A DNA stretch of 49,914 nucleotides, taken from the NCBI RefSeq assembly GCF_018614585.1, contig NZ_JAGGOI010000043.1, positions 1 to 49,914 on the forward strand, given 5' to 3'. Position numbers and translations under genes: made by a program. Each line of letters starts with the position of its first letter. Position 1 is the first letter of the stretch. Below are positions 16,329 to 24,750 of the stretch, one piece after another. The notes under the pieces were generated by a model, which had not been told where the DNA came from, made no database searches, and saw only the letters and a list, made by a program, of their open reading frames with translations. The DNA is from Streptomyces sp. ISL-1 (GTDB lineage: Bacteria; Actinomycetota; Actinomycetes; Streptomycetales; Streptomycetaceae).

Positions 16329-19300
16329 ATGAGTAGTCGAAGAGCACGGCTGACCCCAGGAACACCGCTCAGCCGCAGGTTCCTCTCCCCCCTAACCGTC
16401 ATCACCGTCCTACTGGCGCTCGTCGTGGCACTCGGGATCGCCTCGCCGCCCCGCGCCGACGCCGCGCCCTTTTCCGTACTGGTCTTCTCCAAGGTCACGA
16501 ACTTCTACCACGACTCCATCCCCGCCGGGATCGAGGCGATCAAGAAACTCGGCAGCGAGAACGGCTTCGAGGTCGAAGTCACCGACGACGCCGCCGCGTT
16601 CAGCGACACGAACCTCGCGCGCTTCCAGGCGATCGTCTTCAACAACACCAACTCCACCCCGGAGAAGGGCGATCTGCTGGGCGCCGAGCAGCGCGCCGCG
16701 CTCCAGAAGTACATCCGGGGCGGCGGCGGCTGGGTAGGACTGCACGCCGCCTCCGCCAGCGAGCGCGACTGGGGCTGGTACGAGGGCCTGGTCGGCGCGA
16801 TCTTCGACAAGCACCCGGCCGTGCAGACCGGGCGGATCAAGGTGCTCGACCACGCCCACCCCTCCACCAAGGGGCTTCCCGAGCTCTGGGAGCGGACGGA
16901 GGAGTGGTACAACTGGCGCACCAATCCCACCGGGAAGGTGCACACCCTCGCCCAGATCAAGGTGCGGGACGGCATCACCGGGCTCGACGAGGGTGTCGAC
17001 CACCCGTGGTCCTGGTGCCAGAACTACGACGGCGGACGCTCCTGGTTCACCGCCGGCGGCCACGCCAAGTCCGCTTTCCAGGAAGAAGGTTTCCTGAAGC
17101 ACATCCTCGGCGGAATCCAGTGGGCCGCCGGTAACAAGCCCGGCGACTGCACCGCCACCAAGGCCGGCGCCTTCCAGCGCACACCGCTGGTCACCAGCGA
17201 TCTCGCCGACCCCTTCGAGCTCGCCGTCGCGCCCGACCGCCGGGTGTTCTTCATCCAGCGCACCGGCAAGGTCAAGGTGATCGACCAGCAGACGCTGAAG
17301 GTGACCACCGCGCTGGACTTCGCGTACACACCGGAAATGACGAGCCAGTCCGACGGCCTCCTCGGACTCGCGCTCGATCCGGACTTCGGGCAGAACAACT
17401 GGCTCTACCTGCTGAACTCCGACAAGACCGAGAAACGGCTAAACCTCTCGCGGTTCACGGTGACCGGCAACACAATCGACCCCGCCTCCGAGAAACGGCT
17501 CCTCACCATTCCCACCTGGCGCGGCGAGGGCCGGGCCAACTCCCATATGGCCGGTTCGATCGCCTTCGACAAGAAGGGCGAGCTGTACATCGCGACCGGC
17601 GACAACACCGACCCGTTCGCCTCCGAGGGCTTCACTCCGATCGACGAGGGCGAGGGGCGTCGTGCCTGGGACGCGCAGGGCACCGCGGGCAATACCAATG
17701 ACCTGCGCGGCAAGATCCTGCGCATCACGCCCAAGGACGACGGTACCTACACCGTCCCCGAGGGCAATCTCTTCGCCCCCGGCGCCGAGAAGACACGCGG
17801 AGAGATCTACGCGATGGGGATGCGCAACCCCTTCCGCATCACAACCGATCCGCTGAGCGGCACGCTGCTGGTCGCGGACTACGGACCCGACGCCCGCGCC
17901 GCCAAGCCGGACCGCGGTCCCGAGGGCACGGTCGAGTTCACCCGTATCACCAAGGCGGGTAACTTCGGCTGGCCGTACTGCATCGGCGACAACACCCCGT
18001 TCAACGACTACGACTTCACCAACAAGACCGCGGGCCCGAAGTTCGACTGCGCGAAGCTGGTCAACAACTCACCCAACAACACGGGCCTGGCCGAGCTGCC
18101 GCCGGCCCAGCCCGCCACGGTCTGGTACGCGTACTCGGCGTCCGCGGAGTTCCCCGAGCTCGGCACGGGCGGCGGCGGGCCGATGAGCGGCCCGGTCTAC
18201 GACTTCGACGCGGCGAACTCGTACCGCACCAAGTTCCCGGAGTACTTCGAGGGGAAGTGGCTGAACTACGAGCTGACCCGCAAGTGGTTCAAGTCCTTCT
18301 CCTTCCAGCAGCAGGACCAGACCTTCACCGATCCGCGCTTCGCACCGGCCAAGGCGGGCGACCTTCAGTCGATCAACTCCGTCTTCGGCGACATGGCGTG
18401 GAACCAGCCCTTCGAAGCCGACTTCGGACCCGACGGAGCGCTGTACGTCATCGACTTCGGCCTCGGCAGCGGTACGGGCCGGGGCGGCAGCAACGAAGGC
18501 TCGGGCATCTACCGCATCGACTACGTCGGCGACGGCCGGCTGCCCGACGCCAAGGTCACGGCATCTCCCGACACCGGCTCGGTGCCGCTGACCGTGAAGT
18601 TCTCCAGTGCGGGCTCTGGACTGCCTGGCGGCAAACCGGTGACGTACGCCTGGGACTTCGACGGGAACGGCACGACCGACTCGACCGAGGCGAACCCGAC
18701 CCATGTCTACCGGACCAAGGGACGCTTCACCGCGCGACTGACGGTCACCGGGCCGGGGGACCTGACGGGGCTCGCCGTCCAGGACATCACCGTCGGCAAC
18801 ACCCGGCCCGTGGTGACCATCCAACAGCCTCCGAACGGCGGGATGTTCAGCTTCGGCGACACCATCCCCTTCACGGTGAAGGTCAACGACAGGGAGGACG
18901 GTCGGCGGATCGACTGCTCGCGGGTGGTCGTCCAGTCGCAGCTCGGCCACGACACCCACCTGCATCCGCTGGACAACTACACCGGCTGCACGGGCGAGAT
19001 CGCGACCGACGCCGGCGACAGCCACGGTCCGGGGCAGAATCTGTATTACGGGATCACCGCGCAGTACGAGGACAAGGGAGCCCCTGGTGTGCCCGCGCTC
19101 ACCGGCTCCAGCTCGCTGACCCTGCGTACGACCTTCCGTGAGGCCGAGCACATGACCGCCACCGGCGGCGCGCACGCCGGGGCAGTGGTGGCGAGCCGCG
19201 CCGACGCCTCGGGCGGAAGGCGACTGGCCGAGATCGAGGACGGCGACTGGATCAGCTTCGACCCCGTGCACCTGAAGGGGATCGAGTCGGTGACGGTCGG

Positions 19301-19826
19301 GGCGGCCTCGGGCGGCCTCGGCGGGGATGTGGAGTTCCGCGCCGGGTCGCCGACAGGTCCGCTGCTGGGCAAGGTGACCGTCCCGAACACCGGGGACTGG
19401 GGCAATGTCGTCTCGCCGACGACCGCCCTGACGAACCCGGGCGGCACCGTGAAGCTGTACGCGGTCTTCAGCAACCCGCAGTGGTCTGCCGAGAAGCCTG
19501 ATCTGCTCGCTCTCGACTGGCTGCACTTCAACGGGCGTGGCGTCGAGAAGCACCCGGCGACCAAGGTCTCGCTGACGGCGACGCCCGCGACCGCGACCGG
19601 GGCCGCGCCGCTCGCGGTCCGGCTCGCCGGCGAGGTCACGCCGCTGCCCGGCCGCACCATCGCCTCGTACCACTGGGACTTCGGCGACAACACCAAGCCC
19701 ACCACTCCCGAGGGAGCGACGGCGACCCACACCTACGCCCGCCCGGGCTCCTACACGGCGCATCTGACCGTCACCGACGACAAGGGCGATACCACGGTCA
19801 ACTTCATCCGAATCAACGTGAGTTGA
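16329..19826 (+). CDS. Secreted ThuA / glucose-sorbosone dehydrogenase / PKD / CBM6 protein
   Basis: A 1165-residue exported protein. ATG 16329 has GGGAG four bases ahead. Domains in order: signal peptide 1-45 (cleavage after ADA); ThuA-like domain about 46-270 (VLVFSKVTNFYHDSI, GGGGWVGLHAASAS, HPWSWCQNYDGGRSWF); glucose/sorbosone dehydrogenase-type beta-propeller about 280-730 (DGLLGLALDPDFGQNNWLYL, GDNTDPFA, MGMRNPFRIT, GNFGWPYC); PKD about 738-825; an Ig-like part to about 930; CBM6-like about 935-1069 (FREAEHM...DGDWISFDPV); second PKD about 1078-1165. ThuA relatives act on 3-keto-sugars and the propeller family oxidises sugars with PQQ, so extracellular oxidation and rearrangement of a glycoside is plausible. 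It shares an operator palindrome with the LacI/ABC locus. Confidence 0.88.
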   Translation: MSSRRARLTPGTPLSRRFLSPLTVITVLLALVVALGIASPPRADAAPFSVLVFSKVTNFYHDSIPAGIEAIKKLGSENGFEVEVTDDAAAFSDTNLARFQAIVFNNTNSTPEKGDLLGAEQRAALQKYIRGGGGWVGLHAASASERDWGWYEGLVGAIFDKHPAVQTGRIKVLDHAHPSTKGLPELWERTEEWYNWRTNPTGKVHTLAQIKVRDGITGLDEGVDHPWSWCQNYDGGRSWFTAGGHAKSAFQEEGFLKHILGGIQWAAGNKPGDCTATKAGAFQRTPLVTSDLADPFELAVAPDRRVFFIQRTGKVKVIDQQTLKVTTALDFAYTPEMTSQSDGLLGLALDPDFGQNNWLYLLNSDKTEKRLNLSRFTVTGNTIDPASEKRLLTIPTWRGEGRANSHMAGSIAFDKKGELYIATGDNTDPFASEGFTPIDEGEGRRAWDAQGTAGNTNDLRGKILRITPKDDGTYTVPEGNLFAPGAEKTRGEIYAMGMRNPFRITTDPLSGTLLVADYGPDARAAKPDRGPEGTVEFTRITKAGNFGWPYCIGDNTPFNDYDFTNKTAGPKFDCAKLVNNSPNNTGLAELPPAQPATVWYAYSASAEFPELGTGGGGPMSGPVYDFDAANSYRTKFPEYFEGKWLNYELTRKWFKSFSFQQQDQTFTDPRFAPAKAGDLQSINSVFGDMAWNQPFEADFGPDGALYVIDFGLGSGTGRGGSNEGSGIYRIDYVGDGRLPDAKVTASPDTGSVPLTVKFSSAGSGLPGGKPVTYAWDFDGNGTTDSTEANPTHVYRTKGRFTARLTVTGPGDLTGLAVQDITVGNTRPVVTIQQPPNGGMFSFGDTIPFTVKVNDREDGRRIDCSRVVVQSQLGHDTHLHPLDNYTGCTGEIATDAGDSHGPGQNLYYGITAQYEDKGAPGVPALTGSSSLTLRTTFREAEHMTATGGAHAGAVVASRADASGGRRLAEIEDGDWISFDPVHLKGIESVTVGAASGGLGGDVEFRAGSPTGPLLGKVTVPNTGDWGNVVSPTTALTNPGGTVKLYAVFSNPQWSAEKPDLLALDWLHFNGRGVEKHPATKVSLTATPATATGAAPLAVRLAGEVTPLPGRTIASYHWDFGDNTKPTTPEGATATHTYARPGSYTAHLTVTDDKGDTTVNFIRINVS

Positions 19827-19838
19827 GAGGAAGACAGA

Positions 19839-20699
19839 ATGAACGGCACAAGACGAGCGTTCCTCGGTACCGCCCTGGGCGCCGCCGCCGCGGCCACGGC
19901 CATGAGCCGGCCGGCGTACGCGACCGAGGCCGGCCGCCGCCAACGGCGCATCCCGCCCTCCGGCATCGGCATGCACCTCTACACGATGCGCGCATCGCTG
20001 GCGAAGGACTTCAAGGGGACCCTCGCACGGCTGGCCGCGATGGGATACGCGACGGTCGGGGTCAGCGGCCGGCACGGCAACAGCGCGGCCGCGATCCGGG
20101 GCATGCTGGACGAGACCCGCCTCAAGGCGGTGCTCGAGCATGTCGGCTACACCGTCGTCACCGGCGACGGTCTGCCGCAGGCGCTCGAGGACATCCACAC
20201 GCTCGGCGCACGATGGATCGTGGTGCCGAGCCTGCCCGGCTCGATGCACACACCGGCCGGATTCCGCGAAGCGGCACGGCAGTTCAACAAGGCCGGGTTC
20301 GCCGCCCGCGAGTCCGGCCTCGGCCCGCTGCTCTTCCACAATCACGGCCTCGACCACGAGGTCGTCGACGGCGAGAATCTGTACGAGATCCTCCTCAACG
20401 AGACCGACCCGGAACTGGTGGCCTTCGAGCTGGATGTCTACTGGGCGGCGAAGGGCGGGGCGGATCCGCGTTCGCTGTTCGTGCGCCACCCGCGGCGCTT
20501 CCCGGCGCTGCACGTCAAGGACATGGCGCCGGACGGCGGCTTCGCCGATGTCGGCTCCGGAACCCTGGACTTCGCCTCGATGTTCGACACGGCGCGCAGC
20601 GGCGGTGTGAAGCAGTGGCTGGTCGAGCACGACTCGCCGGCCGATCCGTTCGCGACCGCGCAGAACAGCTACACGTACCTGGCGAATCTCAGGTACTGA
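19839..20699 (+). CDS. Tat-exported sugar phosphate isomerase/epimerase-like protein
   Basis: A 286-residue xylose-isomerase-like TIM-barrel protein. The N-terminus TRRAFLGTALGAAAAATAM is a twin-arginine signal peptide ending near PAYA, residue 29. Barrel motifs: IGMHLYTMRASL, YATVGVSG, WIVVPSLPG, LLFHNHGLDHEV (His of the metal or substrate site), VAFELDVYWAAKGG, FPALHVKDMAP and WLVEHDSP; the Glu, Asp, His and Glu of a divalent metal site are in place. The gene starts 12 bases after the ThuA-type gene with a GAGAGGA site, so the two form an operon. A secreted isomerase fold cannot meet phosphorylated sugars easily, so the substrate is more likely a keto-glycoside or free sugar (inference). 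Confidence 0.88.
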   Translation: MNGTRRAFLGTALGAAAAATAMSRPAYATEAGRRQRRIPPSGIGMHLYTMRASLAKDFKGTLARLAAMGYATVGVSGRHGNSAAAIRGMLDETRLKAVLEHVGYTVVTGDGLPQALEDIHTLGARWIVVPSLPGSMHTPAGFREAARQFNKAGFAARESGLGPLLFHNHGLDHEVVDGENLYEILLNETDPELVAFELDVYWAAKGGADPRSLFVRHPRRFPALHVKDMAPDGGFADVGSGTLDFASMFDTARSGGVKQWLVEHDSPADPFATAQNSYTYLANLRY

Positions 20700-20729
20700 C
20701 AGCGGACAGACCGGCAGCGGGCAGGGCAA

Positions 20730-20765
20730 AGCCCCGTACCACCCCTCCTCGGGTGGTACGGGGCT
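20730..20765. terminator. Bidirectional hairpin terminator
   Basis: Stem GCCCCGTACCACCC / GGGTGGTACGGGGC (14 pairs, 15 with the flanking A-T) and loop CTCCTC. It stands exactly between the convergent isomerase and ABC ATPase genes; the minus-strand side is followed by TTT. Confidence 0.85.
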
Positions 20766-21604
20766 CAGTCCTGGGCGGACGCCGCGCCGAGGAGCCCCCG
20801 GATATGGCTGGTTGCCTCGCGGAACTGCGGGCGCCCCATCGTCTCGGTGTAGTCACGCTCGGCCGGCAGACCGATCTCGATGATCTCGGTTATGGTGCCG
20901 GGCCGCGGGCTCATCACCACCACCCGGTCGGCGAGATAGCAGGCCTCCGAGATGGAGTGGGTGACCAGCAGCACGGTGGTGCCGGTCTCCCGCCAGATGC
21001 GGTTGAGCTCCATGTTCATCTGCTCGCGGGTCAGCGCGTCGAGCGCGCCGAACGGCTCGTCCATCAGCAGCACCGGCGGCTCGTGCAGCAGCGCGCGGCA
21101 CAGCGCCACCCGCTGCTGCATGCCGCCGGACAGCTCGTGCGGAAAGGCGTCCTCGAAGCCGTCGAGTCCGGTCATGGCGATCAGTTCGTCCGCGCGCCCG
21201 CGGGCCACGGCGCCCGGCATCCTGCGCATCTCGGCCTGCAGCAGGATGTTGCGCCGCGCCGAGCGCCACTCCAGCAGGGCCGCGCGCTGGAATACGTATC
21301 CGATGTCGTGCCGTGGCCCCTGCACCTGCTCGCCGTGCAGCCGGACATCGCCCGCCGACGCCTTGAGCAGGCCGGCGACGAGTTTGAGCAGCGTGGACTT
21401 GCCGCAGCCCGACGGCCCCACGATGGCGACGAACTCCCCCATCGCGACATCGAGGGAGACATCGGTGAGCGCGGTGACGTCCCGGTTCTTGGTACGGAAC
21501 CGGACGGCGACATCGTCGATGCCGACCGCCGCCGTGTTCCCCCGGCGGCCGTCCTCGAGCGTCGCTGCCGGCTCCCGTACCGTCGTGTCCTCGCCCATCG
21601 TCAT
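20765..21604 (-). CDS. ABC transporter ATP-binding protein (SsuB/TauB type)
   Basis: A 279-residue ABC ATPase. Walker A GPSGCGKST near residue 65, Q-loop VFQRAALLEW, signature LSGGMQQRVALCRALLHEP, Walker B VLLMDEPFGALD, and the switch His in VTHSISEA. The LxxPR-like end (VVVMSPRPGTITEIIEIGLP) is typical of nitrate/sulfonate/taurine/pyrimidine importers. It is the last gene of the importer operon, overlapping the binding-protein gene by ATGA. The substrate is not revealed by this subunit. Confidence 0.93.
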   Translation of the reverse strand: MTMGEDTTVREPAATLEDGRRGNTAAVGIDDVAVRFRTKNRDVTALTDVSLDVAMGEFVAIVGPSGCGKSTLLKLVAGLLKASAGDVRLHGEQVQGPRHDIGYVFQRAALLEWRSARRNILLQAEMRRMPGAVARGRADELIAMTGLDGFEDAFPHELSGGMQQRVALCRALLHEPPVLLMDEPFGALDALTREQMNMELNRIWRETGTTVLLVTHSISEACYLADRVVVMSPRPGTITEIIEIGLPAERDYTETMGRPQFREATSHIRGLLGAASAQD

Positions 21605-22620
21605 CCCTTCATTGCCGTGGCGCTGTCCCAGTAGTCCGACACGGACTTGGGGCTCTTGACCAGACCCGCCTCGGCGAAGACGTCGATGGTCTGCTGCCAG
21701 TCGGCATCGGTGTTGACGCCCGGCGCCTTGCCCTCGGTCGCCTGGGTGTGCAGCAACGTCAGGGTCGTCTTGAACTGCTCGGACAGGACTTCCTTGGGCG
21801 GGAGTTGCTCGCTGGCGCCCTGCATCGCGGCGACGGCGGGATCGGGCGCCTTCTCGGCGGCGGCGAAGGATTCGCTGACCGCCTTGGCCATGCGCGCCGC
21901 GACATCCTTCTTGCCGGTCAGGAACTTCTGGCCGGTGATCAGGCCGTTGGAGTAGAAGTTGAGGCCGTTCTCCGAGAAGCGCAGATACCCGACCTGCTTC
22001 TTGGCCTTGTTCTGCATGGTCGGGCCCTGGTCGCTGGCGTAGCCGAGCAGGCCGTCCGTCTTGCCGGAGATCACCGCGGCGATCTTGCCCGCGGGGTCGG
22101 TGTTCTGCACCTTGACGTCGGACTCCGCGAGGTTGTTCTTCTTCAGGAAGATCGGGAACGTCTTGGAGAGCGCGTCGCCCGCGGTGCCCGCGATGGTCTT
22201 GCCCTTGAGGTCGGCGGGCGTCTTGATGCCCTTCGACTCGAAGAACTGCACGGAGGAGGGCGTCGTCTGCAGGAAGACGCCGAGGCTCTTCACCTTGACG
22301 CCCGAGTCGACACCGGAGAGCAGCGCGGGGGTGTCGGCCCAGCCGAAGTCGGTCTGTCCGGCGCCGGTCGCCTGGACGGTCTTCTGGGAGCCCTGCCCGG
22401 CCTGGATGTTGAGGTCGATGCCGTGCTTCTCGAATATCTTCTGCTGCTTGCCGTAGTAGAACGGCGCGTGTTCGCCGTACGGATACCAGTTGAGCGTCAG
22501 GGTGACCTTGTCGAGTTTCTTGCCGGAGTCGCTGGTGGTCTTGTCCGAGCCGTCCTCACCACAGGCCGTGGCGACCAGGAGCAGCGGAACGAGGCCGATG
22601 GCGAGTCTGCGCGCAGTCAT
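21601..22620 (-). CDS. ABC transporter substrate-binding lipoprotein (NMT1/ThiY-like)
   Basis: A 339-residue exported lipoprotein. The signal peptide ends in a lipobox VATAC, so Cys20 would be lipidated. The mature part opens LTLNWYPYGEHAPFYYGKQQ, the pattern of NMT1/ThiY/SsuA-type binding proteins, with GQTDFGWADTPALL and ADLKGKTIAGTAGDAL after it. Relatives bind pyrimidines, aliphatic sulfonates, riboflavin precursors or aromatic acids; the ligand here is not known. Overlaps the ATPase gene by ATGA; 84 bases with a 16-base tandem repeat separate it from the permease gene upstream. Confidence 0.92.
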   Translation of the reverse strand: MTARRLAIGLVPLLLVATACGEDGSDKTTSDSGKKLDKVTLTLNWYPYGEHAPFYYGKQQKIFEKHGIDLNIQAGQGSQKTVQATGAGQTDFGWADTPALLSGVDSGVKVKSLGVFLQTTPSSVQFFESKGIKTPADLKGKTIAGTAGDALSKTFPIFLKKNNLAESDVKVQNTDPAGKIAAVISGKTDGLLGYASDQGPTMQNKAKKQVGYLRFSENGLNFYSNGLITGQKFLTGKKDVAARMAKAVSESFAAAEKAPDPAVAAMQGASEQLPPKEVLSEQFKTTLTLLHTQATEGKAPGVNTDADWQQTIDVFAEAGLVKSPKSVSDYWDSATAMKG

Positions 22621-22651
22621 GGCTGGGGTCCTTCTCGTCAGCGTGGTTCGT

Positions 22652-22715
22652 GCCGGTCAGTAAGTGGGCCGGTCAGTAAGTGGGCCGGTCAGTGGGCGGG
22701 CCGGTCAGTAGGCGG
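22652..22715. repeat. Four 16-base tandem repeats across permease stop codon
   Basis: GCCGGTCAGTAAGTGG twice exactly, then GCCGGTCAGTGGGCGG and GCCGGTCAGTAGGCGG. The last unit holds the permease stop codon (22705-22707). The array fills most of the gap before the binding-protein gene. Confidence 0.9.
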
Positions 22716-23568
22716 TGGTGACGCCCGCCTCGCGGCGGCTGGCGTGCCACGGGAGCAGCAGCTTCTCGGCGATCTCGACGAGGACGAAGAGGATCACGCC
22801 GATCAGCGACATCACGAGCAGTCCCGCGAAGAGCATGGGGGTGTCGAGGTTTCCGTTGGCCTGGAGGATCACATAGCCCAGTCCCTCGTTCGCCCCGACG
22901 AACTCGCCGACGACGGCGCCGGTCACGGCCAGCGTGACGGCGACCTTGAGGCCGGAGAAGAGATGCGGCAGTGAGGCGGGGAAGCGGATCTTGACGAAGG
23001 TCTGCCAGGGGCTCGCGCCCATGGTCGACGACAGCTGGAGCATCTCCGGGTCGACGGCCTTGAGTCCGGTCACCATCGAGATGACGACGGGGAAGAACGC
23101 GATGAGGACGGCGATGAGGATCTTCGGCGCGATGCCGAAGCCGAGCCAGACGACGAACAGCGGCGCGATCGCGATCTTCGGCACGACCTGGGCGAAGAGC
23201 AGGATCGGGTAGAGCGTTTTCTCGACGGTCGACGAGTAGACCATGATCACCGCGGCGAGCACGCCGACCGCTACGGCGATCAGGAAGCCGAGGAGCGTCT
23301 CATAGGTGGTCACCCAGGTGTGCTGCCAGATGTAGTCGGTCTTCCCGGTCAGTACGTCCACCGTCGCGCCGGGCGAGGGCACGAGATAGGGCTCGACCAG
23401 TTCGGCCGCGGCGATCACCCACCACACGCCGAAACAGGCCAGCAACAGCGCCACGGGCCGCCAGCTCTGCTCGATCGCACGGACGGCGCGCTCCCCCGCG
23501 CCCGGTCCATTCCGCGTGGCAACTCCCGCTACTTTCCGGGGTGCTGCCTTGATAGCGCTCTGGCTCAC
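22705..23568 (-). CDS. ABC transporter permease (SsuC/TauC type)
   Basis: A 287-residue membrane protein. GTG 23568 is chosen because GAGGAG lies seven bases ahead; the frame is open further upstream, through the operator, which cannot be coding. Hydrophobic segments begin at VALLLACFGVWWVIAAAELV and continue through LLGFLIAVAVGVLAAVIMV and ILIAVLIAFFPVVISMVTGL. The EAA-type loop for ATPase contact is seen as MLQLSSTMGASPWQTFVKIR. First gene of the importer operon and directly downstream of the LacI-type operator, divergent from the LacI gene. Confidence 0.92.
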   Translation of the reverse strand: MSQSAIKAAPRKVAGVATRNGPGAGERAVRAIEQSWRPVALLLACFGVWWVIAAAELVEPYLVPSPGATVDVLTGKTDYIWQHTWVTTYETLLGFLIAVAVGVLAAVIMVYSSTVEKTLYPILLFAQVVPKIAIAPLFVVWLGFGIAPKILIAVLIAFFPVVISMVTGLKAVDPEMLQLSSTMGASPWQTFVKIRFPASLPHLFSGLKVAVTLAVTGAVVGEFVGANEGLGYVILQANGNLDTPMLFAGLLVMSLIGVILFVLVEIAEKLLLPWHASRREAGVTTAY

Positions 23569-23583
23569 GGTCAACTCCTCTGG

Positions 23584-23611
23584 GAAAACGCTTTCAGAAA
23601 GCGCTTTCTGA
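23584..23611. promoter_or_regulatory. Double LacI-type operator between ABC operon and LacI gene
   Basis: Perfect 18-base palindrome TCAGAAAGCGCTTTCTGA at 23594-23611, holding the same 14-base core as the site at 16267-16280. Directly beside it GAAAACGCTTTC (23584-23595) is a second copy of the core with one mismatch, centred 13 bases away. Placed between the divergent permease and LacI genes, it can control both. Confidence 0.85.
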
Positions 23612-23682
23612 TAAGGTGCCGCCACGCTAATGACTGCCTGTACGCACGGTCAATAGGTCGTCCCGAAGTTTCGGGGGGTGCA

Positions 23683-24750
23683 GTGAGTGAACGGCCATCA
23701 ACACCTGTCCATGTGACGCTGGACGTCGTCGCCCGCAGGGCGGGCGTGTCCCTGGCCACCGCGTCCCGGGCCCTCAACGGCACCACCCGGGTCCGGGAGG
23801 ATCTGCGCCGGCGCGTGCGCGCGGCGGCCGATCTGCTCGGCTATATCCCCAACGCCCATGCCCAGGCGCTCGCCAGCGCCTCCAACAACACCGTGGGCCT
23901 CATCTGCCACGACGTCGGTGATCCCTACTTCGCCGCCATCGCCGGCGGTGTGATGCGGGCGGCCGCCGAGCAGGATCTGCTCGTCATGCTCGCCAGCACC
24001 TTCCGGGAACCGGCCCGGGAGATCGCGTACGTCTCCACCCTGCGCGCCCAGCGGGCGCGCGCCATCCTGCTGATCGGCTCGGGGTTCCAGGACCGGGCCT
24101 GGGAACGGGCGTTGGCGGCCGAGCTGGAACCGTATCTCCGCGCGGGCGGCCGGGTCGCGGTCGTCAGCCGGCACCGCACCCTGCGGGTGGACGCCGTACT
24201 GCCGGAGAACCGGGCCGGAGCCGCGGCTCTCGCCCAGGCCCTACTGGCTCTGGGGCACCGGGAGTTCGCGGTGCTGAGCGGGCCGCCCGAGCTCACCACC
24301 GTCACCGACCGGCTCGCCGGGTTCCGCGAAGGGCTGGCGCAGGGCGGGATCACGCTCGGGCCCGACAGGGTGGTGCACGGCGCCTTCACCCGCGAGGGCG
24401 GTCATGCCGCCGCCCGTGAACTCCTCGCCCGCTCCACCGGGCCCACCTGTGTCTTCGCGGTCACCGATGTGATGGCGGTGGGTGCGCTCGCCGCCTTCCG
24501 GGAGGCGGGTGTCCAGGTGCCGCAGGACATCTCGCTCGCGGGCTTCGACGACATTCCCCTCGTACGGGAGCTCACTCCCCCGCTCACCACGGTCGCGCTG
24601 CCGCTGACCGCCATGGGCCAGGAGGTGATCGCCCTCGCACTGCGCGAGCCGCGCGGCCCGCGTTCGCGGGTGCTGCGGGTCGGCGGCGAGGTCGTCCTGC
24701 GCGCCAGCACCGCGCCACCGGCCACCCCTCTTACCGGAAGGACCAGTTGA
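23683..24750 (+). CDS. LacI-family transcriptional regulator
   Basis: A 355-residue repressor. The N-terminal helix-turn-helix with hinge helix reads LDVVARRAGVSLATASRALN, and the ligand domain begins NTVGLICHDVGDPYFAAIAG, the sugar-binding-protein fold with DVMAVGALAAFREAGVQVPQ and SLAGFDDIPL further on. GTG 23683 is chosen because the HTH starts 11 residues in. It faces its presumed operator (23584-23611) and shares its stop codon with the ATG of the enolase-superfamily gene, so these two are co-translated. It probably also controls the ThuA operon 7 kb away through the same palindrome. The inducer is unknown. Confidence 0.92.
   Translation: MSERPSTPVHVTLDVVARRAGVSLATASRALNGTTRVREDLRRRVRAAADLLGYIPNAHAQALASASNNTVGLICHDVGDPYFAAIAGGVMRAAAEQDLLVMLASTFREPAREIAYVSTLRAQRARAILLIGSGFQDRAWERALAAELEPYLRAGGRVAVVSRHRTLRVDAVLPENRAGAAALAQALLALGHREFAVLSGPPELTTVTDRLAGFREGLAQGGITLGPDRVVHGAFTREGGHAAARELLARSTGPTCVFAVTDVMAVGALAAFREAGVQVPQDISLAGFDDIPLVRELTPPLTTVALPLTAMGQEVIALALREPRGPRSRVLRVGGEVVLRASTAPPATPLTGRTS

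Noticed and set aside
18069..20729. Very long open frame on the minus strand opposite the ThuA and isomerase genes
   Set aside because: It has no motif and is the usual antisense artefact of high-GC3 coding sequence; the plus-strand genes have clear domains.
22705..23625. Permease reading frame extended to 23625
   Set aside because: The added part would be coded by the LacI operator; GTG 23568 has a clear ribosome site and restores the usual length.
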